The translations under genes were made by a program, and so were the position numbers. A stretch of 64,000 nucleotides of DNA from UMGS1532 sp045542355 (lineage in GTDB: Bacteria > Bacillota > Clostridia > Oscillospirales > Acutalibacteraceae): the NCBI GenBank assembly GCA_045542355.1, contig JAZQKX010000017.1, forward strand, positions 40,015-104,014. The letters run 5' to 3'. A model generated the notes under the pieces. That model was not told the DNA's origin. It made no database searches and saw nothing but the letters and a program-made list of their open reading frames with translations. Below, piece after piece: positions 41,550 through 50,454 of the stretch. Numbering within the stretch: position 1 is the first letter of the stretch; each line of letters starts with the position of its first letter.

Positions 41550-43076
41550 TTAGAAATACTTTCTATCAAGGCTTCTGAATTGGAGAGCCAAAGCCACGTG
41601 GTCGGCGCTGATGTCCTCAGCCGCTTCTAAATCAGCTATAGTTCTTGCAACCTTGAGAATTCTGTCGTAGGAACGGCCCGACATACCAAGGGTATCAAAT
41701 GCGGCGTGAAGAAGCTCGGTGGCATCGTTATCTAACTTACAGTATTCGTTGAGAAGCTTGGGGGTTATTCTGGCGTTGCAGGTGATGCCTGTGCCTTTAT
41801 ATCTTTTATTCTGAATTTCACGAGCCGCCATAACGCGCTCAAGTATTTCGGCAGAGGTCTCCTCCTTACCCTTAGCATTCAGGGCTTCGAAATCTACAGG
41901 CGGTACCTCAATTTGTAAATCCAATCGGTCGAGGAGGGGACCCGAAACCTTACCTAAATATTTACGTACTTTGGATTCGGAGCAGGTGCACTGCTTGGTG
42001 GGATGGCCGTAGTATCCGCAAGGACAGGGATTCATTGCCGCAATCATGGTTATACTGCAAGGATAACTAAGGGTACCTGCGGCGCGGGAGATTGTAACAA
42101 CTCCGTCCTCAAGAGGTTGGCGCAGGGTTTCCATTGAGGTGCGGTTGAACTCAGGAAGCTCGTCCAGAAACAGCACTCCGTTGTGAGCCAGAGAAATCTC
42201 GCCAGGTCGGGGAATCGTGCCACCCCCTGCAAGTCCAACCTTGGTTGCTGAATGGTGGGGCGCGCGGAAAGGTCTATCCTTAATTATTGGTGTTTCTTTG
42301 GGTAAAATTCCAGCAATGGAATAAATTTTTGTGGTGTCGATTGCCTCATCAAAGGTGAGAGGCGGAAGAATTGAGGGCAGTCTTTTGGAAAGCATACTCT
42401 TACCCGATCCTGGAGGACCGATAAGCAGCACATTGTGACCGCCTGCGGCGGCGATTTCCAAAGCTTTTTTAGCTCTGGGCTGACCTTTAACCTCGCTGAA
42501 ATCGGGAATGTAACCGCTTATGACCCTTTCGAAGGAGATTGGCTCCGCGGCGGGTATTGCCTCGATGCCCAACAGATGGTTCACAAGCTGAAGCGCGTGT
42601 TTTACAGGGTATATCTCAATTCCCTCAACCACGCTACATTCAGCCGCATTTTCTGCGGGTACAAAGAAACGCTTGATTCCGTTAGCCTTGGCGCAGATTG
42701 CCATAGGGAGCATACCGTTTGCGGGTTTCACAGAACCCTCCAGAGAAAGTTCGCCTATAAAAGCCGAATCTAATATATCCGTATTCAATCTGCCGAATGC
42801 GGCAAGTATGGAAAGCAGAATCGGCAAATCATATAAAGCGCCCACCTTTTTAACATCGGCAGGGGCAAGATTTACTATAACCTTACTGGGCGGAAATTCA
42901 AAGTGGCTGTTCTTCATGGCAGAGCGCACTCGGTCCCTTGCCTCTTTAACCGCCGCGTCGGGCAGACCTACTATATTAAACTGAGGCAGTTCAGCCCTCA
43001 TATTAGCATCGGATTCCACCTCAACCATAAAGGCATCCATGCCGTAAATTCCCACACTGTTTATTCTCGAAAACAA
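41550..43076 (-). CDS. YifB/ComM-family Mg chelatase-like AAA+ ATPase
   Basis: A 508-residue protein with an N-terminal Lon-like domain, an AAA+ domain with Walker A LLIGPPGSGKSMLSKRLP near residue 217 and Walker B NGVLFLDELPEF, and a cysteine-rich segment (NPCPCGYYGHPTKQCTC). The ComM branch acts as a hexameric helicase in branch migration during transformation. The start is TTG 43076 behind GAGGGTGAT. It is the first gene of the SOS-type unit with lexA. Confidence 0.93.
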   Translation of the reverse strand: MFSRINSVGIYGMDAFMVEVESDANMRAELPQFNIVGLPDAAVKEARDRVRSAMKNSHFEFPPSKVIVNLAPADVKKVGALYDLPILLSILAAFGRLNTDILDSAFIGELSLEGSVKPANGMLPMAICAKANGIKRFFVPAENAAECSVVEGIEIYPVKHALQLVNHLLGIEAIPAAEPISFERVISGYIPDFSEVKGQPRAKKALEIAAAGGHNVLLIGPPGSGKSMLSKRLPSILPPLTFDEAIDTTKIYSIAGILPKETPIIKDRPFRAPHHSATKVGLAGGGTIPRPGEISLAHNGVLFLDELPEFNRTSMETLRQPLEDGVVTISRAAGTLSYPCSITMIAAMNPCPCGYYGHPTKQCTCSESKVRKYLGKVSGPLLDRLDLQIEVPPVDFEALNAKGKEETSAEILERVMAAREIQNKRYKGTGITCNARITPKLLNEYCKLDNDATELLHAAFDTLGMSGRSYDRILKVARTIADLEAAEDISADHVALALQFRSLDRKYF

Positions 43077-43097
43077 AATATCACCCTCTAAAAATCG

Positions 43098-43111
43098 CGA
43101 ACAACCGTTCG
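43098..43111. promoter_or_regulatory. LexA (SOS) box at the yifB-lexA promoter
   Basis: CGAACAACCGTTCG fits the Gram-positive LexA box CGAACN4GTTCG perfectly. It lies 11 bases downstream of the -10 box, over the start of transcription. Confidence 0.9.
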
Positions 43112-43121
43112 TTTTTACTAC

Positions 43122-43150
43122 AGTATACTACAATTTACCAATATATGCAA
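43122..43150 (-). promoter_or_regulatory. Promoter of the yifB-lexA-DUF1624-rnhA unit
   Basis: Minus strand TTGCAT (43150-43145), 17-base spacer, TATACT (43127-43122). Confidence 0.78.
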
Positions 43151-43172
43151 GTGTTATTACATAACTCATCTT

Positions 43173-43228
43173 AAGATGTTGACAATTCAACATCTTTGGT
43201 GTATAATACGATAAGTTGATAATTCAAC
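43173..43228 (+). promoter_or_regulatory. Promoter and two operators of the MarR gene
   Basis: TTGACA (43179-43184), 17-base spacer, TATAAT (43202-43207). The perfect palindrome AAGATGTTGA-CAAT-TCAACATCTT (43173-43196) covers the -35 box. A second copy GTTGA-TAAT-TCAAC (43215-43228) lies just after the -10 box. Confidence 0.85.
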
Positions 43229-43260
43229 ATCTCATATTTCTTTTGTTTAGGAGTGTGGCT

Positions 43261-43716
43261 ATGATAGAAAGATTTGAGCGGTTTTCTCTCGCCATTTCCG
43301 AGATTTCAAAATGTTGGCACAGACTTACGGCAGATGAGATGGACAAATACGGTCTTAAGGGTACCCATTCGGTGTATCTGCTGACAATGTCCCGCTATCC
43401 AGACGGTGTCACTGCCCCAGAGCTCTGTGAGCTGTGCGGGAAGGACAAGGCGGACGTTTCCCGCATGATGTCGATTATGGAGAAAAAGGGGCTTGTAACC
43501 AAAGAGGGTATCCACCAGAATCTGTACCGCGGCGTTTTCAAGCTCACTGAGGCGGGTAAGGAAGCGGCAGAATTTGTGAGCCGCAGAGCGGCGTTGGCGG
43601 TGGAACTTGCGGGCAAGGATTTAAGTGACGACAGCCGAAAGATTTTTTATGAAGCCCTTGGCTCTATAGCCAATAATCTCAAAGGGCTTTGTCAGAACGG
43701 CATACCCGAAGCATAG
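43261..43716 (+). CDS. MarR family transcriptional regulator
   Basis: A 151-residue winged-helix regulator. The recognition region reads APELCELCGKDKADVSRMMS and the wing region EGIHQNLYRGVFKLTEAG, as in MarR proteins. The start at 43261 follows AGGAGTGTGG; an upstream extension would run across the operators. Two operator copies at its own promoter indicate autoregulation, and control probably extends to the DegV gene 22 bases downstream. Confidence 0.92.
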   Translation: MIERFERFSLAISEISKCWHRLTADEMDKYGLKGTHSVYLLTMSRYPDGVTAPELCELCGKDKADVSRMMSIMEKKGLVTKEGIHQNLYRGVFKLTEAGKEAAEFVSRRAALAVELAGKDLSDDSRKIFYEALGSIANNLKGLCQNGIPEA

Positions 43717-43738
43717 ATTTAAACCGAGGAGAATGAAT

Positions 43739-44578
43739 ATGAGTGTGAAAATTATTGTTGATTCAACGGCTGATTTACTCCCCGAAATCAAAGAACAGTT
43801 AACCGTGGTGCCTCTCACACTGCATTTTGGTGACGAGGAATTTATCGACGGTGTTACCATCACCAAGGAGGAGTTCTACGAAAAGCTGGTGGAGACCGAT
43901 GTGCTCCCCACCACAAGTCAGGCAACCCCATCCTCTTTTCAAAGTGTCTTCGATGAGGTGAAGAAAAACGGTGACAGCGCGGTGGTTATTACCGTGGCAT
44001 CCAGTCTTTCGGGCACCTATCAAAGCGCCACGATTGCCGCCTATGATTATGACAATATATATGTCGTAGACGGCGGTACTGTTGCCATCGGCGGCGGTAT
44101 TCTTGCAGAACTTGCGCTAAAGCTTAAAGATGCAGGACTGCGCGCCAAAGAAATTGCGGATGAGTTAGAAATCCAAAAGAAGAACATCCGAATTGTCGCT
44201 ATGGTTGACACCTTAGAATACCTTAAAAAGGGTGGCAGAATTTCTAAAACCGTTGCCTTCGCGGGTGGACTATTAAATATAAAACCTGTGCTTTCGGTGT
44301 CCGAAGGCGAAATCTCAATGCTTGGCAAGGCACGAGGCTCTAAGCAGGGCAACAATCTGCTGGTAACCGAGATTGAAAAAGCAGGTGGAGTAGACTTCAC
44401 AAAGCCTTTGCTTTTAGGCTACACAGGGCTGAGCGACGCCCTTTTGCAGAAATATATTGAAGACAGCAAAGCCCTTTGGGAGATGGGCACCGACAAGCTT
44501 CGCTTCACCCTTATTGGAAGTGTTATAGGCACCCATGTGGGTCCGGGCGCGGTTGCTGTGGCATTCTTTAAAAAATAA
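43739..44578 (+). CDS. DegV family fatty-acid-binding protein
   Basis: A 279-residue DegV (FakB-like) protein that holds a fatty acid for phosphorylation by the kinase FakA. Signatures are KIIVDSTADLLPEI at the start, TTSQATPSSFQSVF, ITVASSLSGTYQSA and GTHVGPGAVAVAFF at the end. The AGGAG at 43727-43731 is 7 bases from ATG 43739 and too close to the other ATG at 43733. It lies downstream of the autoregulated MarR gene. Confidence 0.94.
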   Translation: MSVKIIVDSTADLLPEIKEQLTVVPLTLHFGDEEFIDGVTITKEEFYEKLVETDVLPTTSQATPSSFQSVFDEVKKNGDSAVVITVASSLSGTYQSATIAAYDYDNIYVVDGGTVAIGGGILAELALKLKDAGLRAKEIADELEIQKKNIRIVAMVDTLEYLKKGGRISKTVAFAGGLLNIKPVLSVSEGEISMLGKARGSKQGNNLLVTEIEKAGGVDFTKPLLLGYTGLSDALLQKYIEDSKALWEMGTDKLRFTLIGSVIGTHVGPGAVAVAFFKK

Positions 44579-44595
44579 TTAAAGGGAGTAATATT

Positions 44596-45312
44596 ATGAG
44601 CATCAAGGCGGTATTGTTCGACCTGGATGGCACACTTCTGCCCATGGACCAGGATATATTTGTAAAGGCATATTTCGGCGGAATTTCAAAAAAGTTGTCC
44701 ACTCGCGGATATGAGCCTGAAGACCTTATCAAGGTTATCTGGAAGGGCACGGAAGCCATGATAAAAAACGACGGAAACGGCACAAATGAAGAAGTGTTCT
44801 GGAATTTCTTTAAGGGAGTTTACGGAGAAAGGTCATCGGATGACATGCCCTACTTCGACGAATTCTACAAAACGGAATTCGACAAGGTGAGTGCAGTTTG
44901 CGGAAACACACCTGAAGCTAAAAATATAGTGGAACGACTAAAAAAATCAGGATTGCGCGTTGCCCTTGCAACCAATCCCATATTCCCCTCTATCGCCACA
45001 GAGATCAGAATACGTTGGGCGGGACTGACGCCTGAGATTTTTGAGTTTTACACCTCCTACGAAAATTGTCGTTTCAGCAAACCTAACCCAAACTATTATC
45101 TGGATATAGTGGAAAAACTGGGGCTAAAACCCGAAGAATGTGTTATGGTTGGAAATGATGTGGGTGACGATATGGTTGCCGAAAAAATAGGCATGAAGGT
45201 GTTTCTACTCACCGACAATCTCATCAACAAGCAAAACGAGGATTTAGAGCGTTGGCCTCACGGTGGCTACAAGGAGCTGAACGAATATCTGAATTCCTTT
45301 ATAAAAGAGTGA
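44596..45312 (+). CDS. HAD family hydrolase
   Basis: A 238-residue haloacid dehalogenase-fold phosphatase. Motif I is LFDLDGTLLPMD (nucleophile and acid/base Asp at the start), motif II is in VALATNP near residue 124, motif III Lys in FSKPNPNYY, and motif IV reads VGNDVGDDM. Substrate unknown. It is 17 bases after the DegV gene and likely cotranscribed. Confidence 0.92.
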   Translation: MSIKAVLFDLDGTLLPMDQDIFVKAYFGGISKKLSTRGYEPEDLIKVIWKGTEAMIKNDGNGTNEEVFWNFFKGVYGERSSDDMPYFDEFYKTEFDKVSAVCGNTPEAKNIVERLKKSGLRVALATNPIFPSIATEIRIRWAGLTPEIFEFYTSYENCRFSKPNPNYYLDIVEKLGLKPEECVMVGNDVGDDMVAEKIGMKVFLLTDNLINKQNEDLERWPHGGYKELNEYLNSFIKE

Positions 45313-45373
45313 TAAACCCTCGGTGTAAACCCAGAGTCGGATCGAAAGTTTCATGCAGTAGAGCAATCAAAGA

Positions 45374-45407
45374 AGCGAACTTCAAATCCTTGAAAGTTCG
45401 CTGTTTT
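45374..45407 (+). terminator. Terminator of the MarR-DegV-HAD unit
   Basis: AGCGAACTTCAA (45374-45385) pairs with TTG-A-AAGTTCGCT (45390-45402) with one bulged A, followed by GTTTTG. Confidence 0.75.
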
Positions 45408-45623
45408 GCTGTATATTTAGAAATTCTACCGCTGGTAGAGTGGTAAAGCTACACCTCTACAAAGAGAGGCATTATTAATATACCTGAAAAAACGCAGAGT
45501 AGGTTGAGTATCGGAGATGATTTATATATACTTTTTCTAGAAAGCGTTTTCTGACACCTCTCGTTTTAATTATAAGCCCTCTTTCGTCATAAAGGAGTAA
45601 AACCGCGACCGTGACCGAGTTAA

Positions 45624-45740
45624 ATCAACGAAAAAATCGAGGAATACGAAAATTGGGCAGATTTGACGAGACTTGGACTAACGGCAAAATGCGGACGAAA
45701 AGATGAAGAAAAACTACAATGTGTGGAAAGATATTTATGA
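45624..45740 (+). pseudogene. Possible remnant of an unidentified gene
   Basis: Directly after a TAA stop, 38 codons read INEKIEEYENWADLTRLG and continue with a Lys/Glu-rich helix ending in ERYL and a stop. There is no start codon or ribosome-binding site. The charged helical composition looks coding, but I recognise no family. It could be chance. Confidence 0.25.
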
Positions 45741-45790
45741 AAAGGAATATCAGATACCCCTTACATACACAACCGAAAGGACTGTTACCT

Positions 45791-46633
45791 ATGATAATTG
45801 ATGAAGTAAAGATAGTAGCCGACTCCTCCTGCGATACTTTAGAACTGAAAGGCATCGCCTTCAGCTCGGCACCCTTAAAGATAATAACCGCCGACCGCGA
45901 ATATGTTGACGATGCAAACTTAGATGTGCTGGAAATGGTAAATAACCTTACCTCCTACAAGGGCAAGTCCTCCACCTCATGCCCCAACACAGGAGATTGG
46001 CTGGAGGCGTTCGGGGATACCAAATATGTATTCTGCGTCACCATCACAGGCACCCTTTCAGGAAGCTTCAATTCTGCCATACTTGCCAAAAACTACTATG
46101 AGGAGCTTTATCCCGACCGCAAGGTGTTTGTGCTGAACTCCCTCTCGGCGGGGCCTGAAATCGGGCTTATGATAGATAAGCTCCAAGAGCTTATAGCCGA
46201 GGGAAACGACTTTGAAAGCGTTTGCGACGGAATCCAGAAATACAGCCGTCAAACAGGACTTTTGTTTATGCTGGAATCGATGAAAAATCTTGCCAACAAC
46301 GGCAGAGTCACTCCCTTGGTTGCCAAAATGGCGGGGATTCTCGGCATAAGAGTCGTTGGCAAGGCAAGTGACAGAGGCGATCTGGAGCCGCTCAACAAAT
46401 GCCGCGGCGAGGAGAAATCTCTGCAGACAATCCTTGAGCATCTGAAAACCGCAGATCTTAAAAAGGGTAAGGTCAAAATCGCCCACTGCTTCAACGAAGT
46501 CGCGGGAAAAAGGCTAAAAGCTCTGATAGAGGAGCGTTTTAATGCAGTCGAGGTAGAGCTCTATAAATGCCGAGGCCTTTGCAGTTTTTACGCCGAAAAG
46601 GGCGGATTGCTGATAGGCTTTGAGAAAATGTAA
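45791..46633 (+). CDS. DegV family fatty-acid-binding protein (second copy)
   Basis: A 280-residue DegV protein with VKIVADSSCDTLEL at the start, SSTSCPNTGDWLEAF, ITGTLSGSFNSA and a shortened C-terminus. It is distant from the DegV copy at 43.7 kb, lacking the GTHVGPGA end, so it is not a recent duplication. The start at 45791 follows AAAGGAC; an open extension to 45719 lacks a site. A Cys pair in place of the usual Thr in the first motif may alter ligand choice. Confidence 0.9.
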   Translation: MIIDEVKIVADSSCDTLELKGIAFSSAPLKIITADREYVDDANLDVLEMVNNLTSYKGKSSTSCPNTGDWLEAFGDTKYVFCVTITGTLSGSFNSAILAKNYYEELYPDRKVFVLNSLSAGPEIGLMIDKLQELIAEGNDFESVCDGIQKYSRQTGLLFMLESMKNLANNGRVTPLVAKMAGILGIRVVGKASDRGDLEPLNKCRGEEKSLQTILEHLKTADLKKGKVKIAHCFNEVAGKRLKALIEERFNAVEVELYKCRGLCSFYAEKGGLLIGFEKM

Positions 46634-46646
46634 AACCACAAAAATT

Positions 46647-46682
46647 AAGGGTTATCTCGTTTTTGAGATAACCCTTGCTTTA
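46647..46682. terminator. Bidirectional terminator between DegV and transglutaminase genes
   Basis: AAGGGTTATCTC (46647-46658) pairs with GAGATAACCCTT (46665-46676) around GTTTTT, followed by GCTTTA. Confidence 0.9.
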
Positions 46683-46684
46683 TA

Positions 46685-49021
46685 TTATTTTTTAATCTTA
46701 ACCTTTTTCACCGAGCTGTAGGAAGAATAAATCTTCTTGCCACCGAGGGTTTTATAGGTGCGGACCTTGAAATAATAGGTCTTGCCCTTTTTCAGCTTCG
46801 ACTTTGTGTAGCTTAGCTTTTTTCCTGTGTATACGCATTTATATCCAGAGCCCTTTTTGGTGCTCATATAAAGCTTATACTTAGTGGTGCCCGAAACCTT
46901 TTTCCATTTGATTTTAGCTTTTTTCGAGGAGTTGTTTTTATAGTAGCTGATTTTCGGGGTGGCTGTGGCGGTTTTGGTTGTCAGCAGTTTTGAGGCAACA
47001 CCGCCGTATTTTTTACCCGATACAGTTTTGAATGCCACCACATCGTAGTAATAGGTTTTATTTGCTTTGACGGTTTTGTCGGTGTAGCTTGTGGTCTTAA
47101 GAGAATTAATAATAGCCACGGTTTTATACTTGCCGTTCTTCGAGGTCTTTCGCCTTACGGCATAGCCTGTGCCACTGGGGGATTTGCTCCATTTGATTTT
47201 AATCTTACTCGCCGTGGCAGAGGAAAATTTAAGACCCGTCACCTTTTTGGGGTGAATGTAGAAATATTTAGTGACTGTGCCTGTATAGTTTCCCGTTGCG
47301 GTGATTTTAACCTTTGCTTTGCCTGTGGCGGTGTTTGAGGAGTAGCTTAAATTATAATCCGCTTTGGGTTGCAAAAGTTTTCCGCCGCGATAGACAATAG
47401 GATTCTGGGTAACCGCCTTGCCTGTGTATTCCTTATCGTAGATATTAGAAACCGTCGCTCCTCCCAGGGAGGCAGGTTTTATGGTGAATGTAGCGGAAGC
47501 AGTGCCTGTATAGCCGTTTTCTGCGGTTAAGGTAACCATTGCCGTACCTGCATTTACGTTCGATTTATAAACCGTGGTGTAATCACGGTTCTCCTGTAGG
47601 AGCTCTCCAAATGCACTAACCGAAATATCCAGAGTTTTCTTCTTGCCGTCGTAGGTGAAGCTCTTTAGGGATGATTTGAGAGCAGAGTCAAAGGAATCTG
47701 TTATATCCACTTCGTCCTCTATTCTTTCTATTATGATGTAAGGCTCACCGCCATTGGGGTTGCTATAGCACTCCATCAAAAGTTCACCCTTAACAATGTT
47801 AAATCCATATATATCGTATCCGTAGGGCATTTTAGGAGCGCTGACCACATGTGGCGCGGTGGCATCATCGGTTAAATCTATGCAGTATACCTTGCTGTCA
47901 AAGGTGTAGTAGAGATTATTTTTATAGCTATTCAGTTTTATATGAGGGTTGTATCTGTTATGAATATCCCAGACTACTTCTCTATCCTCGCCGTCCCACA
48001 GAATAATATCCGAGGCGCTGTTGTCCACATAATAGATAGAGCCGTCTACATACTGAAACGCTGTCTTTGATTTCTGCCAGAAGTAGTTGTCGTACTTTGT
48101 ATCGTCGGGGGTCATATCAAAGTCGTCTGCTCTGTGGTTTGTATAGTAAATCCCCACCGAGGAACGGAGAAAGTTATCGTGGTTTACCCGTCCCTCAATG
48201 TTATAAACAGGGTCGTCTCCCGTAACATCCACATGGTATTCCTCCCCGTCGATTGTGACGATATTCCACATGTGCATGAGTTTTTCCGAGGTGCACACGC
48301 GACTCTCTATACCAAGCAATCCCAGCATATACATATATGCCTTTGAATAGCCCTGACAAACGGCTATTTTATTCACCAATGCGCCGTACATATTATAAGA
48401 GTCGGCGGGGACTGTGCCGTTTTCATAATTTTCATAATCGTATTCGCAGTGTATAGCCAACCTGTCGTGGAGAATCAATGCCTTTTCCAAATCTGTAAGG
48501 TCGGAATCGACCAAGTCAGCCACCATTGAAGTCGCTACAGATTTAAAGGCATTGTTGCGGTTAATATATGCATCTTGGCTGAAATGATAAGTAGCTTTTA
48601 TACCGCTTATATAATATCGCACAGAACCTTCATATCCCGATTCACGGCTGATAACATATTCCCAGCCCCTCAGATTATATAGCTCAGGGTATTTATTGGC
48701 GAAAAGCTGTAGGTCAAGCCGGGGATAAACTGCGTTGATATATTCACCCCGTTGGGTGTTATTCATTTTAGCTATTGTTTCATCTAAATCGAAATCGTAC
48801 TCTGTTAAATTGATGGTGGCATCACAGGATACAATGCTATCCACAATGTATTCTTCAAAATCATCCTCTGCAGAAAGGGGTGAATTATAGGCTTTTATCT
48901 TGGAGTCAACCGAAATGGTTATGGTTCTTGGATACTGTTCCTGAGCCGACACAATGCTCTGGGGCATCAGGCAAAAAAACATTACCGCGGTTAGTAACAT
49001 TGCCGATACTCTTTTTTTCAA
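46685..49021 (-). CDS. Secreted transglutaminase-like protein with Ig-like and fibronectin-type repeats
   Basis: A 778-residue secreted protein with signal peptide (residues 1-27). A transglutaminase-like cysteine-protease fold lies around 170-280, with Cys in KIAVCQGYSKAYMY (about 222), His in KLMHMWNIVTIDG and Asp in YHVDVTGDD. A beta-rich segment (about 290-430), two MBG-like repeats with GTAMVTLTAENGYTGTASAT, and two fibronectin type III-like domains follow. The C-terminus is very lysine-rich (ends VKKVKIKK) and may bind the wall. No LPXTG or SLH anchor is seen. The substrate is unknown. Confidence 0.87.
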   Translation of the reverse strand: MKKRVSAMLLTAVMFFCLMPQSIVSAQEQYPRTITISVDSKIKAYNSPLSAEDDFEEYIVDSIVSCDATINLTEYDFDLDETIAKMNNTQRGEYINAVYPRLDLQLFANKYPELYNLRGWEYVISRESGYEGSVRYYISGIKATYHFSQDAYINRNNAFKSVATSMVADLVDSDLTDLEKALILHDRLAIHCEYDYENYENGTVPADSYNMYGALVNKIAVCQGYSKAYMYMLGLLGIESRVCTSEKLMHMWNIVTIDGEEYHVDVTGDDPVYNIEGRVNHDNFLRSSVGIYYTNHRADDFDMTPDDTKYDNYFWQKSKTAFQYVDGSIYYVDNSASDIILWDGEDREVVWDIHNRYNPHIKLNSYKNNLYYTFDSKVYCIDLTDDATAPHVVSAPKMPYGYDIYGFNIVKGELLMECYSNPNGGEPYIIIERIEDEVDITDSFDSALKSSLKSFTYDGKKKTLDISVSAFGELLQENRDYTTVYKSNVNAGTAMVTLTAENGYTGTASATFTIKPASLGGATVSNIYDKEYTGKAVTQNPIVYRGGKLLQPKADYNLSYSSNTATGKAKVKITATGNYTGTVTKYFYIHPKKVTGLKFSSATASKIKIKWSKSPSGTGYAVRRKTSKNGKYKTVAIINSLKTTSYTDKTVKANKTYYYDVVAFKTVSGKKYGGVASKLLTTKTATATPKISYYKNNSSKKAKIKWKKVSGTTKYKLYMSTKKGSGYKCVYTGKKLSYTKSKLKKGKTYYFKVRTYKTLGGKKIYSSYSSVKKVKIKK

Positions 49022-49067
49022 GACAACCCACCCTTTCTGAAAACTAATAAATCCTGACTAAATTATT

Positions 49068-50015
49068 TTATGCATCAAAAAATCCTAAGATAACAATACC
49101 GCAAATTGCACCGCCGATTGCCACATAATGCTTCCAGGAGAGCCTTTCTCTAAGGAAAATGGAACTCCATACGGCAGAGAGGGCGCAGTATGCAGAAATG
49201 ATTGCGGCGGCGGGAGCAGCGTGGGCAGTATCACCCAGTGCGAACACATAGGCAAACTGACCTGCGGTTTCACAGATACCGCCAAGAAGCTTTGAGCCGT
49301 CACGTTTTACGAACAGCTTTTCGCGGCGAATTCCCAAAACATATATGGCTGCTATTATACCCATAAAGAGGAAGGTAAGCTCATAAGCCACATTTGCCGA
49401 TTCTTCGGGCAGAGTGTTGGGGAACACCTTGTCGAAAAATGTACCTGTAGGCTCCTCGCGGAGAATGAGGGTGTCCACAAAGGTACCTGCCGCATCAATA
49501 AGGCAATAAAGCACGGGTAAAGCCAGAGCCAGAAAGCTCTTGGAATATTTAACAACTGCCTTTTGCTGACGCAGAGCTCGGCTGTTTTCATCCTCTCTCA
49601 TTTCAACAATGCCGAGACCCACAATGCTTACACCGATAAGCACAATAGCACCGATGGCAACTGTGCCCACTTCCTGACCCAAAAATAGTATGCAAAGCAC
49701 AGCCGCTAAAGCTCCTGAGGAATTGCATATAGGGGAAGAAACCGAAAGCTCAATGTAGCGGAGAGATACATATCCGAACACCATCGAAAGTATATAAAGC
49801 GCCGAAGCAGGTAAATATGCTAAAATGATTTCCCATGAAATTTCTACATGACTTACAAATATTTCATAAGCCGCATGAAGACCCATAACAAGTCCCACAG
49901 CCATTACCATCTTCCAATGGCTGTATTTATCGTCGGGCTTAGAGCCAAGCTTTGAAAAGAAATCCGAACCGCTCCAGCAAACCAGAGCTAAAATTGATAA
50001 AATAAACCAAGTCAT
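49068..50015 (-). CDS. EamA/DMT-family transporter
   Basis: A 315-residue membrane protein with ten predicted helices arranged as two EamA repeats; the second contains GQFAYVFALGDTAHAAPAAA and SSIFLRERLSWKHYVAIG. The loop between the halves (about 145-165) is charged. The DMT superfamily exports metabolites such as amino acids. It lies 35 bases after the chorismate mutase gene, so export of an aromatic compound is possible but unproven. Confidence 0.9.
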   Translation of the reverse strand: MTWFILSILALVCWSGSDFFSKLGSKPDDKYSHWKMVMAVGLVMGLHAAYEIFVSHVEISWEIILAYLPASALYILSMVFGYVSLRYIELSVSSPICNSSGALAAVLCILFLGQEVGTVAIGAIVLIGVSIVGLGIVEMREDENSRALRQQKAVVKYSKSFLALALPVLYCLIDAAGTFVDTLILREEPTGTFFDKVFPNTLPEESANVAYELTFLFMGIIAAIYVLGIRREKLFVKRDGSKLLGGICETAGQFAYVFALGDTAHAAPAAAIISAYCALSAVWSSIFLRERLSWKHYVAIGGAICGIVILGFFDA

Positions 50016-50050
50016 TTGTTTTTATCCTCCATTTATTGGGGAAAGAATTA

Positions 50051-50320
50051 TTAATCTTCGCCCATAATGTCAGCCTGATATTCACGGCTGACCTCCATAA
50101 TTTTTTCATAAAGCTTTTTGATATAGGCCTTTTGTTCAGGTGGAGCAGGGTCGCAGACTTTTTCAAGTATCTCCTGCTCACGGGTGGAATTAAGGATTGG
50201 GATGCCATGGGCTTTTTTATATACGCCCACCTGATGCGAAAGTTCCATGCGCTCAAGCAGCAAGGGCACCAGTTTTGAATCTACATCATTAATTTCCAAA
50301 CGCAGCTCATCGAGATTCAC
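50051..50320 (-). CDS. Chorismate mutase (AroQ type)
   Basis: An 89-residue all-helical AroQ protein: LDELRLEINDVDSKLVPLLLERMEL, then VGVYKKAHGIPILNSTREQE and a C-terminal helix. The Arg and Lys that bind chorismate are present (R6, R27, K38, R51 region). It converts chorismate to prephenate for Phe and Tyr synthesis. The start is GTG 50320 behind GGAGGCAGGC. It has its own promoter and is followed by the EamA gene. Confidence 0.93.
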   Translation of the reverse strand: MNLDELRLEINDVDSKLVPLLLERMELSHQVGVYKKAHGIPILNSTREQEILEKVCDPAPPEQKAYIKKLYEKIMEVSREYQADIMGED

Positions 50321-50352
50321 ACGCCTGCCTCCAATCCATATTTCTTCATTTT

Positions 50353-50381
50353 ATTTTACCATATTTCGTCATATATTGCAA
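50353..50381 (-). promoter_or_regulatory. Promoter of the chorismate mutase-EamA unit
   Basis: Minus strand TTGCAA (50381-50376), 17-base spacer, TAAAAT (50358-50353). Confidence 0.68.
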
Positions 50382-50419
50382 CAAAAAAGAGAGTCAGTAA
50401 CGCCATGATAAGATGCAGA

Positions 50420-50445
50420 AAGCCCTCGGCTGATGCCGAGGGCTT
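50420..50445 (-). terminator. Hairpin downstream of the small peptide gene
   Basis: AAGCCCTCGGC (50420-50430) pairs with GCCGAGGGCTT (50435-50445). The T tract on the minus strand is short. Confidence 0.75.
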
Positions 50446-50454
50446 AGGGGGTTA

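Larger units (their letters stand above)
45313..45790. other. Gap between HAD and DegV genes
   Basis: 478 bases without a complete gene. It holds a terminator (45374-45407), two minor hairpins near 45426-45470, and an open stretch at 45624-45740 that reads like a coding fragment without a start. Confidence 0.6.

Noticed and set aside
45426..45470. tRNA-like fragment GGTAGAGTGG with small hairpins
   Set aside because: No acceptor stem, T loop or anticodon arm can be built around it.
45719..45790. 24-codon N-terminal extension of the second DegV protein
   Set aside because: No ribosome-binding site, and family members start at the VKIVADSS region.
43739..46633. Recent tandem duplication of degV around the HAD gene
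   Set aside because: The two DegV proteins differ in motifs and C-terminus, and show no near-identical DNA, so they are old paralogues.
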